A DNA stretch of 64,000 bases from Pseudomonas sp. BCA17 (GCF_004519405.1 NZ_SGWI01000006.1:186001-250000), one strand, 5' to 3'; positions 36,202 to 45,459 are shown, numbered from the stretch's first letter. The notes: generated by a model not told the origin, from the letters alone. Made by a program: numbers and translations.

Positions 36202-37926
36202 ATGGCGAAAATCAACCTGGCCCAGCAATTGGCAACCACGCTTGAACAAGCGGGTATCAAGCGCATCTGGGGCCTGACCGGCGACAGCCTCAACGGCCTG
36301 ACCGACGCCCTGCGCACCATGGACAGCATCGAGTGGATGCACGTGCGCCACGAAGAGGTTGCTGCGTTCGCCGCCGGCGCCGAAGCCGCCGTCACCGGAG
36401 AGTTGACGGTGTGCGCCGGCAGTTGCGGGCCGGGCAACCTGCACTTGATCAATGGCCTGTTTGACTGCCATCGCAACCACGTGCCGGTACTGGCCATCGC
36501 CGCGCAGATCCCGTCCTCGGAGATCGGCCTCAATTACTTTCAGGAAACCCATCCCCAGGAACTGTTCAAGGAGTGCAGCCATTTCATCGAACTGGTGAGT
36601 AACCCCGCGCAGATGCCCGAGGTGCTGCACCGCGCCATGCGTTCGGCGATTCTGAATCGTGGCGTGGCGGTGGTGGTGATTCCGGGAGACGTGTCGCTGC
36701 TGGAAGTGGAAGACCGGCTCAAGCCCTGGCCGGCTCTGCACGCGCCGCGCACGCTACCCGCTGAAGAGGATCTGCTGCGCCTCACCGAGCTGCTCCAGAG
36801 CAGCCAGAAAGTCACCCTGCTGTGCGGCAGCGGCTGTGCCGGCGCCCACGCCCAAGTGGTGGCCCTGGCCGATGCCCTCGGCGCGCCGGTGGTGCACGCA
36901 CTGCGTGGCAAAGAGCATGTGGAGTGGGATAACCCGTTCGACGTCGGCATGACCGGCCTGATCGGCTTCAGCTCGGGCTACCACGCCATGCTCAACTGCG
37001 ACACGCTGGTCATGCTCGGCACCGACTTTCCGTACCGTCAGTTCTACCCAACGGACGCGAAAATCATCCAGGTCGACCGCAATGCCCAGGCCTTGGGCCG
37101 TCGCGTGCCTCTGGATTTGGGCATCGCCGCCGACGTCCGCGAAACCATCGATGCACTACTGCCCCGCCTGACCCGCAAAACCGACCGCAGCTTCCTCGAC
37201 ACCTCGTTGAAGCACTACGAGAAAGCCCGCCAGGGGCTGGATGACCTGGCTCAACCGTCGAAAGCCAACCGCCCGATTCACCCGCAATACGTCGCACGTC
37301 TGCTGAGTGAACTGGCGGACGACGATGCCATCTTCACCGCCGATGTCGGCTCACCGACGGTCTGGGCCGCTCGTTACCTGAAGATGAATGGCAAGCGCCG
37401 GCTGATCGGCTCGTTCAATCACGGTTCCATGGCCAACGCCATGCCCCAGGCCATCGGTGCCCAGGCGGCGTTTGCCGGGCGCCAAGTGATTTCGATGTCC
37501 GGCGACGGCGGGTTCACCATGTTGATGGGGGATTTCATCTCATTGGCCCAACTGCAACTGCCGGTAAAAGTCATTGTGTTCAACAACTCGTCCCTGGGTT
37601 TTGTCGCCATGGAAATGAAAGCGGCAGGCTACCTCGATACCGGCACAGAACTGAAAAACCCGGACTTCGCGGCCATGTCCAACGCCATGGGCGTCCTGGG
37701 AATCCGCGTGGAACAATCCGAAGACCTGGAACCGGCGCTACGCCGCGCCCTGGCCCATGACGGCCCTGTGCTGGTAGACGTGGTCACCGCCACCCAGGAG
37801 CTGGTGATGCCTCCGAGCATCAAGCTGGAACAGGCCAAGGGCTTCAGCCTGTATATGCTCAAGGCGGTCATGAGCGGGCGTGGCGATGAAGTGATTGAAC
37901 TGGCACGGACCAACTGGTTGCGCTGA
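36202..37926 (+). CDS. poxB: Pyruvate oxidase, quinone-linked
   Basis: 574-residue TPP/FAD flavoenzyme that oxidises pyruvate to acetate and CO2 and passes electrons to ubiquinone at the membrane. The catalytic Glu is in RHEEVAAFAAGAEA near residue 50. The TPP/Mg motif runs from SGDGGFTMLMGD to VFNNSS. The C-terminus, KGFSLYMLKAVMSGRGDEVI..., closely resembles the lipid-binding peptide of E. coli PoxB, which supports PoxB over other TPP oxidases. The ATG at 36202 has TTGGAGTTCTTC upstream. The 224-bp upstream region has no gene. Confidence 0.93.
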   Translation: MAKINLAQQLATTLEQAGIKRIWGLTGDSLNGLTDALRTMDSIEWMHVRHEEVAAFAAGAEAAVTGELTVCAGSCGPGNLHLINGLFDCHRNHVPVLAIAAQIPSSEIGLNYFQETHPQELFKECSHFIELVSNPAQMPEVLHRAMRSAILNRGVAVVVIPGDVSLLEVEDRLKPWPALHAPRTLPAEEDLLRLTELLQSSQKVTLLCGSGCAGAHAQVVALADALGAPVVHALRGKEHVEWDNPFDVGMTGLIGFSSGYHAMLNCDTLVMLGTDFPYRQFYPTDAKIIQVDRNAQALGRRVPLDLGIAADVRETIDALLPRLTRKTDRSFLDTSLKHYEKARQGLDDLAQPSKANRPIHPQYVARLLSELADDDAIFTADVGSPTVWAARYLKMNGKRRLIGSFNHGSMANAMPQAIGAQAAFAGRQVISMSGDGGFTMLMGDFISLAQLQLPVKVIVFNNSSLGFVAMEMKAAGYLDTGTELKNPDFAAMSNAMGVLGIRVEQSEDLEPALRRALAHDGPVLVDVVTATQELVMPPSIKLEQAKGFSLYMLKAVMSGRGDEVIELARTNWLR

Positions 37927-38011
37927 GTATCAATAACGATGACCGGCGTCGTAGCGAATCACCGCCCAAGTGATCCCTCCCCCCTTCAACTGGCCTGAAC
38001 CCTTTGCAGAA

Positions 38012-38033
38012 AACCCGGCCTAGTCGGCCGGGT
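38012..38033 (-). terminator. Rho-independent terminator of the flavin reductase gene
   Basis: On the minus strand AACCCGGCC (38033-38025) pairs with GGCCGGGTT (38020-38012), followed by TTTCTGC. It lies 8 bases after the reductase stop. On the plus strand it could also end poxB transcripts, but lacks a T run there. Confidence 0.75.
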
Positions 38034-38041
38034 TCGGGGCA

Positions 38042-38599
38042 TCAGCCGTTCTGCTTGGCAACCCACTTGCCGAAGGCGTCAATAAACGCCTGCAGGAAGG
38101 GCCTGGTCTTATCCGAGAGCTTGCCCGCCTCGTCAAACACGCTGCCCGCGCCACCCAGGTAAGCCTCGGGCTGCTGCATGCAGGGCACGTCCAGGAACAC
38201 CAGGGATTGGCGCAGATGGTGGTTGGCGCCAAAACCACCGATGGCCCCCGGCGAGACGCTGATGATCGCCCCCGGCTTGCCGCTCCAGGCGCTTTGCCCA
38301 TAAGGACGGGAACCGACGTCGATGGCATTCTTCAACGGCGCCGGCACGGAACGGTTGTATTCCGGGGTCACGAACAACACTGCGTCGGATGAGCTCACCT
38401 GTTTACGGAAAGTACTGTAGGCTGCCGGCGGTGCTGCACCGTCGATGTCCTCGTTGTAGAGGGGCAAATCGCCAATTTCGACAATGTTCAATTTGAGGTT
38501 GGCAGGGGCCAGTTCGGCTAATGCCAGGGCGACCTTGCGGTTGATCGACTCTTTTCTCAAGCTGCCAACCAGGACGGCAATCGTGTAGACCTTGCTCAT
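38042..38599 (-). CDS. NADPH-dependent FMN reductase (ChrR/azoreductase-like)
   Basis: 185-residue flavodoxin-fold enzyme. The FMN phosphate loop is GSLRKESINRKVA near residue 12, and VTPEYNRSVPAPLKNAID is the flavin-binding block typical of NAD(P)H quinone/chromate reductases. SPGAIGGFGANHHLRQ is also typical. It likely carries out two-electron reduction of quinones or similar electrophiles in the cytoplasm. ATG at 38599; 226 bp separate it from the divergent small gene. Confidence 0.92.
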   Translation of the reverse strand: MSKVYTIAVLVGSLRKESINRKVALALAELAPANLKLNIVEIGDLPLYNEDIDGAAPPAAYSTFRKQVSSSDAVLFVTPEYNRSVPAPLKNAIDVGSRPYGQSAWSGKPGAIISVSPGAIGGFGANHHLRQSLVFLDVPCMQQPEAYLGGAGSVFDEAGKLSDKTRPFLQAFIDAFGKWVAKQNG

Positions 38600-38826
38600 G
38601 GAGGTTTTCCCGACGTCTGACTAAGGAGTGATTAGTTATAGAGTTTTCGCCGCGTGTGCACCAGCAGGTTTTGATAATCATCAAGAGGTTCTCCGCTCCG
38701 CGCCATGCGTAGGAAACGTCTGATAATTTCAACGAATAGTATTTTTTTCTTATAGGTAAACTACCCCGCTACATGACGGTCTACAGAACCGCAAAATGAG
38801 TGTTTATCTCCAGAGGTTCTAAACAG

Positions 38827-39063
38827 ATGGCTGCAGTACTTGTCGGACAGTTCCATGCCAGAGACGCGGAAGGACGCGTGTATTCGGTGCATGAGTTCCA
38901 GGAATCCAACCCGGCGCAGGACAGCCAGGCTGGCTCGATGCCTACCACTACCTACAAGTTGGCCATTGGCGACCGTGTAGAAAAATTGGAAGGTGATGAA
39001 TTCAAACTGATTCAGTCGGGCACGATCATCGTGCGCGAATCGCAAACCACCCTCGCCTCATAA
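38827..39063 (+). CDS. Small conserved-looking hypothetical protein
   Basis: 78 residues, starting MAAVLVGQFHARDAEGRVYSV and ending in a beta-like KLIQSGTIIVRE. No signal, no membrane span and no cysteine; it looks like a small beta-rich soluble domain. The ATG at 38827 has AGAGG upstream with a long spacer. Upstream is an A/T-rich stretch (38700-38770) that could hold the promoter. Family not recognised. Confidence 0.7.
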   Translation: MAAVLVGQFHARDAEGRVYSVHEFQESNPAQDSQAGSMPTTTYKLAIGDRVEKLEGDEFKLIQSGTIIVRESQTTLAS

Positions 39064-39121
39064 GATCTCGCCTGGTCGACCTGCTCAGTCCTGGCCCTCG
39101 ATGCCATCGACTGGGCTGGGA

Positions 39122-39466
39122 TCAGCGGTCACGTATCTCCGTCACCTCGATACCCCGCTCGCCGTCGATTTGCTTGAGTGTCACCATCAACTGCCCTTTC
39201 TCGCCCTCGACGACAAACATCGAACGCTTGTATCCCTCTGCAGTGTTGGTGGGGTAAGCGACCACCTGCCTGACCAATGCCATTTCCAGCACGGCGCCCA
39301 CGCGCGCGCTCACCTGTTCCTGGGAACGGATAAACGCTTCGAGCGCGAGGGTTTCAGGTGAGTGTTCTTCGTGATCGTTCAAGAGATAAGCAGCCGCACA
39401 CCCCAGGCTTACCAGCACCAGGAGTTGCTTGGCCGTCACCCCGAAAAAGTTCGTGGGTAGAGGCAT
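39122..39466 (-). CDS. Hypothetical protein with N-terminal membrane anchor
   Basis: 114 residues. One N-terminal span (LLVLVSLGCAAAYLL) is followed by an acidic-polar linker (NDHEEHSPETL) and a compact alpha/beta domain (IRSQEQVSARVGAVLEM... GQLMVTLKQIDG). The topology suggests a membrane-anchored periplasmic domain. It runs in the same direction as the pseudopilin-like gene 102 bp upstream and may be co-expressed with it. Family not recognised. Confidence 0.65.
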   Translation of the reverse strand: MPLPTNFFGVTAKQLLVLVSLGCAAAYLLNDHEEHSPETLALEAFIRSQEQVSARVGAVLEMALVRQVVAYPTNTAEGYKRSMFVVEGEKGQLMVTLKQIDGERGIEVTEIRDR

Positions 39467-39568
39467 TCGAGACCAGACCTGTTGTTGTTTTAGTGCCGAT
39501 TAATCGGCTTTGGTCGTTGATGATCAGACGCATCATTCTAATCAGGTCGCGGGGTAATGCCAGATCTA

Positions 39569-40018
39569 TCAGTGGTCGCCGTAGGTAATATCCTTGTTTT
39601 CCCCAACCCCGCCCAGCGTGCGGTCCTTGCCGAAGGAGAACAGATCGAAGGGAACATTGGGTTGGCTCGACGGATAATGATATTGGTAGGCAATGCCCCA
39701 AGGGTCCGTCAGCAAGTCCTCGTTGATATAAGGCCCCTTCCATTTGGCCTCACCGGCAGGTTGCCGTATCAGCGCTTCAAGCCCTTCGTCATCGCTGAGG
39801 TAACGGCCGGTGTCTTGATGAAAGCGCTCGACGGCCTCCCCCAGCTGACTGACCTGGGCTTTGGCGCGGGCTATTTCGACCAAGGTCACATCACCAAACA
39901 ACCGCGGCCCTAAAGCCAGGGCCAATAGACCCATCACGACTAACACCCCTAATACCGCCCAGCGCGTATAACCGCGTTGGGTGTGCAACGTTCCAGCCAC
40001 TGCGGTTGATCCGGCCAT
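39569..40018 (-). CDS. Orphan GspG-like pseudopilin lacking the Glu5 prepilin signature
   Basis: 149 residues. The C-terminal part is clearly that of a type II secretion major pseudopilin: LVEIARAKAQVSQLGEAVERFHQDTGRYLSDDEGLEAL, KGPYINEDLLTDPWGIAYQY and FSFGKD...GGVGENKDI. The N-terminal helix begins RGYTRWAVLGVLVVMGLLAL instead of GFTLIE..., so the residue at position 5 after the glycine is Ala, not Glu. No other type II secretion genes are in the window. It may be a diverged pseudopilin or a minor component of a system encoded elsewhere. Confidence 0.82.
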   Translation of the reverse strand: MAGSTAVAGTLHTQRGYTRWAVLGVLVVMGLLALALGPRLFGDVTLVEIARAKAQVSQLGEAVERFHQDTGRYLSDDEGLEALIRQPAGEAKWKGPYINEDLLTDPWGIAYQYHYPSSQPNVPFDLFSFGKDRTLGGVGENKDITYGDH

Positions 40019-40167
40019 GAGTACGGCTCCCTGGTAAATTCATACGTTCTTTATAGGGCCTGCTCGTTGCAGTTGCACGCGCGATTAACGCAGGACGCCT
40101 GCATCGACAGGGGTGCTCTTTTCCCCGAGCCGTTGAAACCCCGCCTCGCGCGCCCTAGACTCCGGCG

Positions 40168-41061
40168 ATGCGTTTACGTCATATCGAAGTGATTCAGGCC
40201 ATCTTGCAAACCGGACACCTCGGCACCGCCGCCGAATGGTTGCAACTCCCCGTGGGCGATGTAGACGCTGTGCTCAAAGACGCCGAGCAGCAATTGGGCT
40301 TCATGCTGTTCGCCAGTGTGCGCGGGCGCTTGCAAGCCACCCGGGAGACCCTGGAGCTGCAGGCCGGAATCGCCCAGCTCTATGAGAGCCTGGAGCCGGT
40401 GCAACGTCTGGCCAGCCGTTTGAAACACCATCACGCCCCGACCCTGCGCGTCCTGTGCACACCGCCCCTGGCCAACCAGTTGCTGCCGCAAAGCATCGCC
40501 ATGCTGCGCCGACGCTTTCAAGACACGCCGTGCAACCTGTCGAACCAGCCGACCCGGGAAATTGTCAGGAGCCTGTTGCTGCACGAGGCCGATGTAGGCC
40601 TGAGCCTGCATGACCCGGAACACCCGCAAATTCAAAGCACCGTATTGGCCCAGGGCAAATTGCAGTTGCTTGCCCCCCATGGCTGGCTCAAACCCAAGCA
40701 GAAGTATATTGCGCTGCAGGACCTGGCCGGGCAGTCGATGATCGGCCTCGAAGGCCAGGACCCGCTGAGCCGCCTGCTGGACGCCAAGTTGCAGGCCCTG
40801 CGCCCGCTGCCGGTGGTACAGACGCGGGTGCAAACCTACCAGATGATGCGCAGCATGGTGGAAGCCGGCGAGGGGCTGGCGATTGTCGACCCGTTTACTG
40901 CGTTCGGGGCACGGGAAGCCGGGATGGATGCGTGCCCGGTGTCACCGCCGATCCTGGTCAGCCTGTATGCGATGACCCTGAAGGACAGCGTGACGCCTCC
41001 TGCGCTGAATGCGTTGCTGGAGATTGTCACGCAGAAGGCGCAAAGCCTGTTGGCGGGTTAA
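40168..41061 (+). CDS. LysR-family transcriptional regulator
   Basis: 297 residues. The N-terminal winged helix (RHIEVIQAILQTGHLGTAAEWLQLPVGDVDAVLKDAEQQLGFMLF) matches LysR regulators, though the recognition helix is less canonical than in most. The periplasmic-binding-like effector domain follows (LRVLCTPPLANQLLPQSIA; EADVGLSLHD; MVEAGEGLAIVDPFTA). The target is unknown; the divergent neighbour is the pseudopilin-like gene. Its stop overlaps the stop of the convergent GNAT gene by 4 bp. Confidence 0.9.
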   Translation: MRLRHIEVIQAILQTGHLGTAAEWLQLPVGDVDAVLKDAEQQLGFMLFASVRGRLQATRETLELQAGIAQLYESLEPVQRLASRLKHHHAPTLRVLCTPPLANQLLPQSIAMLRRRFQDTPCNLSNQPTREIVRSLLLHEADVGLSLHDPEHPQIQSTVLAQGKLQLLAPHGWLKPKQKYIALQDLAGQSMIGLEGQDPLSRLLDAKLQALRPLPVVQTRVQTYQMMRSMVEAGEGLAIVDPFTAFGAREAGMDACPVSPPILVSLYAMTLKDSVTPPALNALLEIVTQKAQSLLAG

Positions 41062-41639
41062 GGCGCTTCAGTTTCGGTCTTGAACAAGCGGTACCAGAAG
41101 ATCGCCACTTCACGGGTGTGCGGATCAATGCCGCGATAGCGCAGGTGGTCGACACCCCCCATCACATAGCCACAGCGTTCATACAAACGGCAGGCACCGA
41201 GGTTGTTGTTCTGGGTTTCCAGCATCATGCCCGGCAGGTTTTTCTTGCGGCTCCAGAACTGCGCCACGTCCAGCAACGCCTTGGCCACCCCATGGCGCCG
41301 CGCAGTCAGGATCACCGCCAATTCATCAACGTGCGCAAAACCGTTCCAATTGGTGCTCACCACAATGTGCCCCACCGCCTGGTCATCGAGGTAAGCCATG
41401 AAGATTGCGCTGTCGGCGGCATCACGGAAACTGGCGAACTCTTCCGGGTCTATGCCATAGCACTTGCGGTACGGCAGGATGCGCTCCACGGGCCATTCAT
41501 CGACCCGCTTGCCCATCTGCGGCAGGCCGTAGCCGCTGACCTCAAAGCTGAAGTCATTGCCCCACACGTAGGCATCGAAACCCTCGTCGGCCACCCGGAC
41601 GCTGAGCCCTGGATACTTCAAGTTCATCACTGCGTGCAT
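41058..41639 (-). CDS. GNAT-family N-acetyltransferase
   Basis: 193 residues. The acetyl-CoA loop is in HVDELAVILTARRHGVAKALLDVAQFW (RRHGVA), and LETQNNNLGACRLYERCGYVMGG is the C-terminal GNAT block. The substrate is unknown; the overall pattern recalls streptothricin-acetyltransferase-type enzymes. The ATG at 41639 was preferred because AAGGA from the ldcA stop region sits 5 bases before it, so it is translationally linked to the decarboxylase gene upstream. Confidence 0.88.
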   Translation of the reverse strand: MHAVMNLKYPGLSVRVADEGFDAYVWGNDFSFEVSGYGLPQMGKRVDEWPVERILPYRKCYGIDPEEFASFRDAADSAIFMAYLDDQAVGHIVVSTNWNGFAHVDELAVILTARRHGVAKALLDVAQFWSRKKNLPGMMLETQNNNLGACRLYERCGYVMGGVDHLRYRGIDPHTREVAIFWYRLFKTETEAP

Positions 41640-41647
41640 AACCATCC

Positions 41648-43903
41648 TTAACCTTTGATGCAATCGACGGTGTAACAACGACCGTTACCGTCATCTTCGT
41701 GTTGCAAGCCATGAACATCGGCCACAAACCCTGGGAAGCCGCTATCGAACGTGCGGGCGAACGCCAGGTAATCAATGATCGACCGCGTGGCCTCGGTAAA
41801 GCGCTCGCCGGGCATGATCAACGGAATACCCGGCGGATAAGGCACCAGCATCACGGCTGCGATGCGCCCAGGCAAGGCATCTATGGACACGGCCTCCACC
41901 TCGCCTCTCACCAACTGGTCGTAGGCATCGGCCGGTTTCATCGCAATCTCGGGCAACACCGTGTACATACGCTTGAGGTGTTTGGCGGTGGCATTGCTGC
42001 GGTAACAGCTGTGCAATTGGTCGCACAGGTCACGCAGCCCCAGGCCCTGATAGCGCGATGGCCCCTGCGCATACACCGATGGCAAACAGCTGGCCAGGCT
42101 GACATTGGCGTCGTAGTTACGCTTGAATTCCAACAACTCGGTGAGCAAGGTACTCCATTTACCCTTGGTAATGCCCATGGAAAACAACACCAGAAATGAA
42201 TACAGGCCGGTCTTCTCCACCACCAGCCCGCGCTCCCAGAGGAATTTGCTGACCACCGCCGCCGGGATACCGCGATCGCTCAAGGCTCCTCCGGCGTTGA
42301 GACCCGGCATCACCAGCGTCACTTTAATCGGGTCCAGCAACACATAATCCTCGGCCACGTCGCCGAAACCATGCCAGTCATCTCCGGGATGCAACAGCCA
42401 ATCCGTCGTGGCAACCCGGTCGATACCCGCCACCGACGGCGGCTGCCAGATCGAGAACCACCAATCTTCAGCGGCGAGATGCTGGCGCAGATTGGCCAAT
42501 GCACGGCGAAAGCTCAGGGCTTCGTCGAACATTTCCTGCAACAGCGAACGCCCGGCAGGCCCCTCCATCATCGCCGAGGCGACGTCCAGCGAGGCGATGA
42601 TGCTGTATTGCGGTGATGTCGAGATATGCATCATGAAGGCTTCATTGAAGCGATCACGGTCCAGTTGGCGGGCGCCACCGTCCTGTACATGGATCATCGA
42701 CGCCTGGCTGAACGCGGCCAGCAACTTGTGCGTCGAGTGGGTGGTGAACACCAGGGGGCTGTCCGGCGTGCGCGAAGTGCCCATGCCGTAACGCCCGGCA
42801 AAAAACTCGTGAAAGGCCGCGTAAGCGTACCAGGCCTCATCAAAGTGCAGCACCTCGACACTACTGCCCAGTTGCTGCTTGATCAGCTCGGCGTTGTAAC
42901 ACAGGCCGTCGTAAGTCGAATTGGTCACCACCGCCATCTTCACCTTCGGCGGTCGGCCACGGGTCAGGGGGCTGGCGTCGATCTTGGCGCGGATGGACTC
43001 GGGGCTGAACTCGCTCAGGGGGATCGGCCCGATGATGCCCAGCTCGTTGCGCTCCGGGCACAGGTACAGTGGGATCGCGCCGGTCATGATGATCGAATGA
43101 AGTACCGATTTGTGGCAGTTGCGATCCACCAGCACCAGGTCATTGCGACCCACCATGGAGTGCCAGACGATTTTGTTGGCAGTGGAGGTGCCATTGATTA
43201 CGAAGAAGGTGTGATCCGCGCCAAAGTTGCGCGCGGCGCGGGCTTCGGCTTCCGCCAACGGCCCGGTGTGGTCCAGCAGCGAACCGAGTTCCGGCACGGA
43301 AACGGACAAATCCGAACGCAGTGTGTTCTCCCCGAAAAACTGGTGGAACGCCTGCCCCACCGGGCTTTTGCGATAGGCCACGCCGCCTCCATGGCCAGGG
43401 GTGTGCCAGGAGTAATTGGAATCGGCGGTGTGCTGGACCAATGCCTTGAAGAAAGGCGGCAGCAAGCCATCAAGGTAAGTGCGCGCAGCACGTGCCACTT
43501 GACGGGCGAGAAACGGCACGGTGTCTTCGAATAGATAAAGAATGCCGCGCAGTTGATTGAGTTCACTCATCGCGTCAGCCGGAGCGTTTTCCAGCGTGAC
43601 CTGCTCGCCCAGAGCGAAGATCGGCAGGTTGGGCGCCCTCACCCGCGCCAGGCGGATCAGTTCGACCATGTTTTGCAGCAAATGGGTATTTTCCCCGGCG
43701 CCTTCGGCTGCAATCAGCATGCAAGCCAGGCCGTGGTGGGTCGATGCCACCAGCCGCCCTTCGGCATAGTCCACGGCGGAGAAAATACTGAAGCCCTCTT
43801 GTTCCAACTCCCTGGCGATGCCTCGAACCCGATCACCGGCAACGGTGTCGGCCTTGATGTCGCGGTGCACGATCAGAACGGGAAACTTCAAGTCTTTGTA
43901 CAT
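41648..43903 (-). CDS. ldcA: Orn/Lys/Arg decarboxylase, probably lysine decarboxylase LdcA
   Basis: 751-residue PLP enzyme with the three parts of inducible-type basic amino acid decarboxylases: an N-terminal response-regulator-like wing, the PLP core and a C-terminal domain. The PLP lysine lies in THSTHKLLAAFSQ (about Lys393). SWHTPGHGGGVAYRKSPVG and HFDEAWYAYAAFHEFF are also typical. Assignment as LdcA (lysine to cadaverine) rests on length and on its place beside dnaQ and rnhA, as in P. aeruginosa; arginine or ornithine specificity is not excluded. Confidence 0.9.
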   Translation of the reverse strand: MYKDLKFPVLIVHRDIKADTVAGDRVRGIARELEQEGFSIFSAVDYAEGRLVASTHHGLACMLIAAEGAGENTHLLQNMVELIRLARVRAPNLPIFALGEQVTLENAPADAMSELNQLRGILYLFEDTVPFLARQVARAARTYLDGLLPPFFKALVQHTADSNYSWHTPGHGGGVAYRKSPVGQAFHQFFGENTLRSDLSVSVPELGSLLDHTGPLAEAEARAARNFGADHTFFVINGTSTANKIVWHSMVGRNDLVLVDRNCHKSVLHSIIMTGAIPLYLCPERNELGIIGPIPLSEFSPESIRAKIDASPLTRGRPPKVKMAVVTNSTYDGLCYNAELIKQQLGSSVEVLHFDEAWYAYAAFHEFFAGRYGMGTSRTPDSPLVFTTHSTHKLLAAFSQASMIHVQDGGARQLDRDRFNEAFMMHISTSPQYSIIASLDVASAMMEGPAGRSLLQEMFDEALSFRRALANLRQHLAAEDWWFSIWQPPSVAGIDRVATTDWLLHPGDDWHGFGDVAEDYVLLDPIKVTLVMPGLNAGGALSDRGIPAAVVSKFLWERGLVVEKTGLYSFLVLFSMGITKGKWSTLLTELLEFKRNYDANVSLASCLPSVYAQGPSRYQGLGLRDLCDQLHSCYRSNATAKHLKRMYTVLPEIAMKPADAYDQLVRGEVEAVSIDALPGRIAAVMLVPYPPGIPLIMPGERFTEATRSIIDYLAFARTFDSGFPGFVADVHGLQHEDDGNGRCYTVDCIKG

Positions 43904-43970
43904 GACGGCTTGTAGTCCTGAGGGCTATGCACTCAGGGTAGAAGCTGGAAGAGGATGTGGCGAATGAAGA

Positions 43971-44717
43971 TTATTGTTCCGCCAGTTGCGACCATAACGC
44001 GGGCGCACCGGCCGCCTTGGCAATCGCTTCCAATCGCGCCGCATGCTCGGCCAGGTCCTGCTCGCTGGCACGGATAATCGTGGTCGCTTTACGGTCGGCC
44101 GGCAGACGACGGATTTCCGAAGGACGATTACCCGAGCCTTCCGCCGAACCGGTGCCGTCGGACGCATTACCGGCCAGGGACAGGCTGGTCTGCCCACCGG
44201 TCATGGTCAGGTAGACGTCGGCGAGAATCTCGGAGTCGAGCAAGGCGCCGTGCAATTCACGGCCGGAGTTGTCGACGCCGTAGCGTTTGCACAAGGCGTC
44301 GAGGCTGTTGCGCTGGCCCGGGTGACGTTCACGAGCCATCATCAGGGTGTCGAGAATCGAGCAGTGCTGGGAAATATCCGCTCGATCCATCTGCCCCATC
44401 AGGGCGAATTCGTTGTTGATGAAGCCAACGTCAAACGCCGCGTTGTGGATGATCAACTGGGCGCCGTTGATGAACTCGAAGAACTCATCTGCCACTTCGG
44501 CAAAGCGCGGCTTGCCTTTGAGGAATTCATCGGTGATGCCGTGAACGGCGATAGCGCCTTCGTCGCTGTCCCGATCCGGTTGCAGATAGACATGGAAATG
44601 ACGGCCGGTGAGGCGGCGGCCCATCAACTCGACGCAGCCGATCTCGATGATTCGGTGACCATCGGTCACCGGCATGCCGGTGGTTTCGGTATCGAGTACT
44701 ACGGATCGGATGGCCAT
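43971..44717 (-). CDS. dnaQ: DNA polymerase III epsilon subunit (proofreading exonuclease)
   Basis: 248-residue DEDDh 3'-5' exonuclease of the replisome. Exo I is VLDTETTGMP at the N-terminus, Exo II IIHNAAFDVGFIN, and Exo III HGALLDSEILADVYLTM with the catalytic His. The C-terminal ~65 residues form the linker and polymerase-binding segment. Length is normal. It runs in the same direction as rnhA; 258 bp between them hold a gene remnant on the opposite strand. Confidence 0.97.
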   Translation of the reverse strand: MAIRSVVLDTETTGMPVTDGHRIIEIGCVELMGRRLTGRHFHVYLQPDRDSDEGAIAVHGITDEFLKGKPRFAEVADEFFEFINGAQLIIHNAAFDVGFINNEFALMGQMDRADISQHCSILDTLMMARERHPGQRNSLDALCKRYGVDNSGRELHGALLDSEILADVYLTMTGGQTSLSLAGNASDGTGSAEGSGNRPSEIRRLPADRKATTIIRASEQDLAEHAARLEAIAKAAGAPALWSQLAEQ

Positions 44718-44844
44718 CAGGGTTCAGCTCTCAACGGTGTGGTGTATTTCAAGGGGCGCGATATTAGCACGTCATGCCTCAAGCAGCCCAAGGGCTGACC
44801 CAAGGCGCTCAATCCCCGACAGTCTTTTAACAATTCCTGGCAAA

Positions 44845-44991
44845 GCTGCACGGGAAGACGCTGAATCCTTTGTCGCCACCGATGGCCAGATCCGGGGTGT
44901 GCGCCTGGAGGCGGGGTTGGTACATATTCACGAACGCCTGCCAGGACAGACCTTTACCGACACGTACGATGAGCATCAGCCCTGCTTGTAG
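44845..44991 (+). pseudogene. Remnant of a DUF2388-type gene between rnhA and dnaQ
   Basis: The plus-strand frame reads AAREDAESFVATDGQIRGVR, then LEAGLVHIHERLPG, ending at TAG 44989-44991. This is close to the C-terminal signature of the Pseudomonas DUF2388 family (AREDAA-FVAS-G--RGA-LE-AL--LR). The usual signal peptide and N-terminal half are missing, and no ribosome site is seen. It therefore looks like a decayed copy; intact DUF2388 genes often occur elsewhere in the genus. Confidence 0.6.
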
Positions 44992-45428
44992 CCCCGCACT
45001 TCGTTTACGCCACGGTTAGCCAACTGGTCGGCCCGTTCGTTACCAGGATGGCCAATGTGCCCGCGCACCCATTTCCAGGTAATGTCGTGGCGATTGCATT
45101 GCTCATCGAGCAATTGCCACAGGTCGGCATTCTTGACCGGCTCCTTGGCCGCCGTCTTCCAGCCACGCTTCTTCCAATTGACCATCCACTCATTGATGCC
45201 CTTCATCACGTACTGCGAGTCAGTCACCAGCAGCACGTTACAGCGGCGCTTGAGCTCTTCCAGGCCACGAATGGCGCCCATCAGCTCCATGCGGTTGTTG
45301 GTGGTATTGGCTTCGCCGCCCCACAGTTCCTTCTCCACGCCCTTGCACACCAGCAGGGCCCCCCAGCCACCCGGGCCAGGGTTGCCCTTGCAGGCGCCAT
45401 CGGTGAAGAGTTCTACGCTATCGGTCAT
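44976..45428 (-). CDS. rnhA: Ribonuclease HI
   Basis: 150-residue endonuclease that cuts RNA in RNA-DNA hybrids. Catalytic residues are seen in VELFTDGACKGNPGPGGWG (Asp10 region), NNRMELMGAI (Glu), LLVTDSQYV (Asp) and HPGNERADQLA (His/Asp). Length matches E. coli RNase HI. It is downstream of the methyltransferase gene (31-bp gap) and likely co-transcribed. Its 3' end overlaps the last codons of the DUF2388 remnant on the other strand. Confidence 0.97.
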   Translation of the reverse strand: MTDSVELFTDGACKGNPGPGGWGALLVCKGVEKELWGGEANTTNNRMELMGAIRGLEELKRRCNVLLVTDSQYVMKGINEWMVNWKKRGWKTAAKEPVKNADLWQLLDEQCNRHDITWKWVRGHIGHPGNERADQLANRGVNEVRGYKQG

Positions 45429-45459
45429 CGGTTACTCGGCCTGAAATCAAAAAGAGGTT

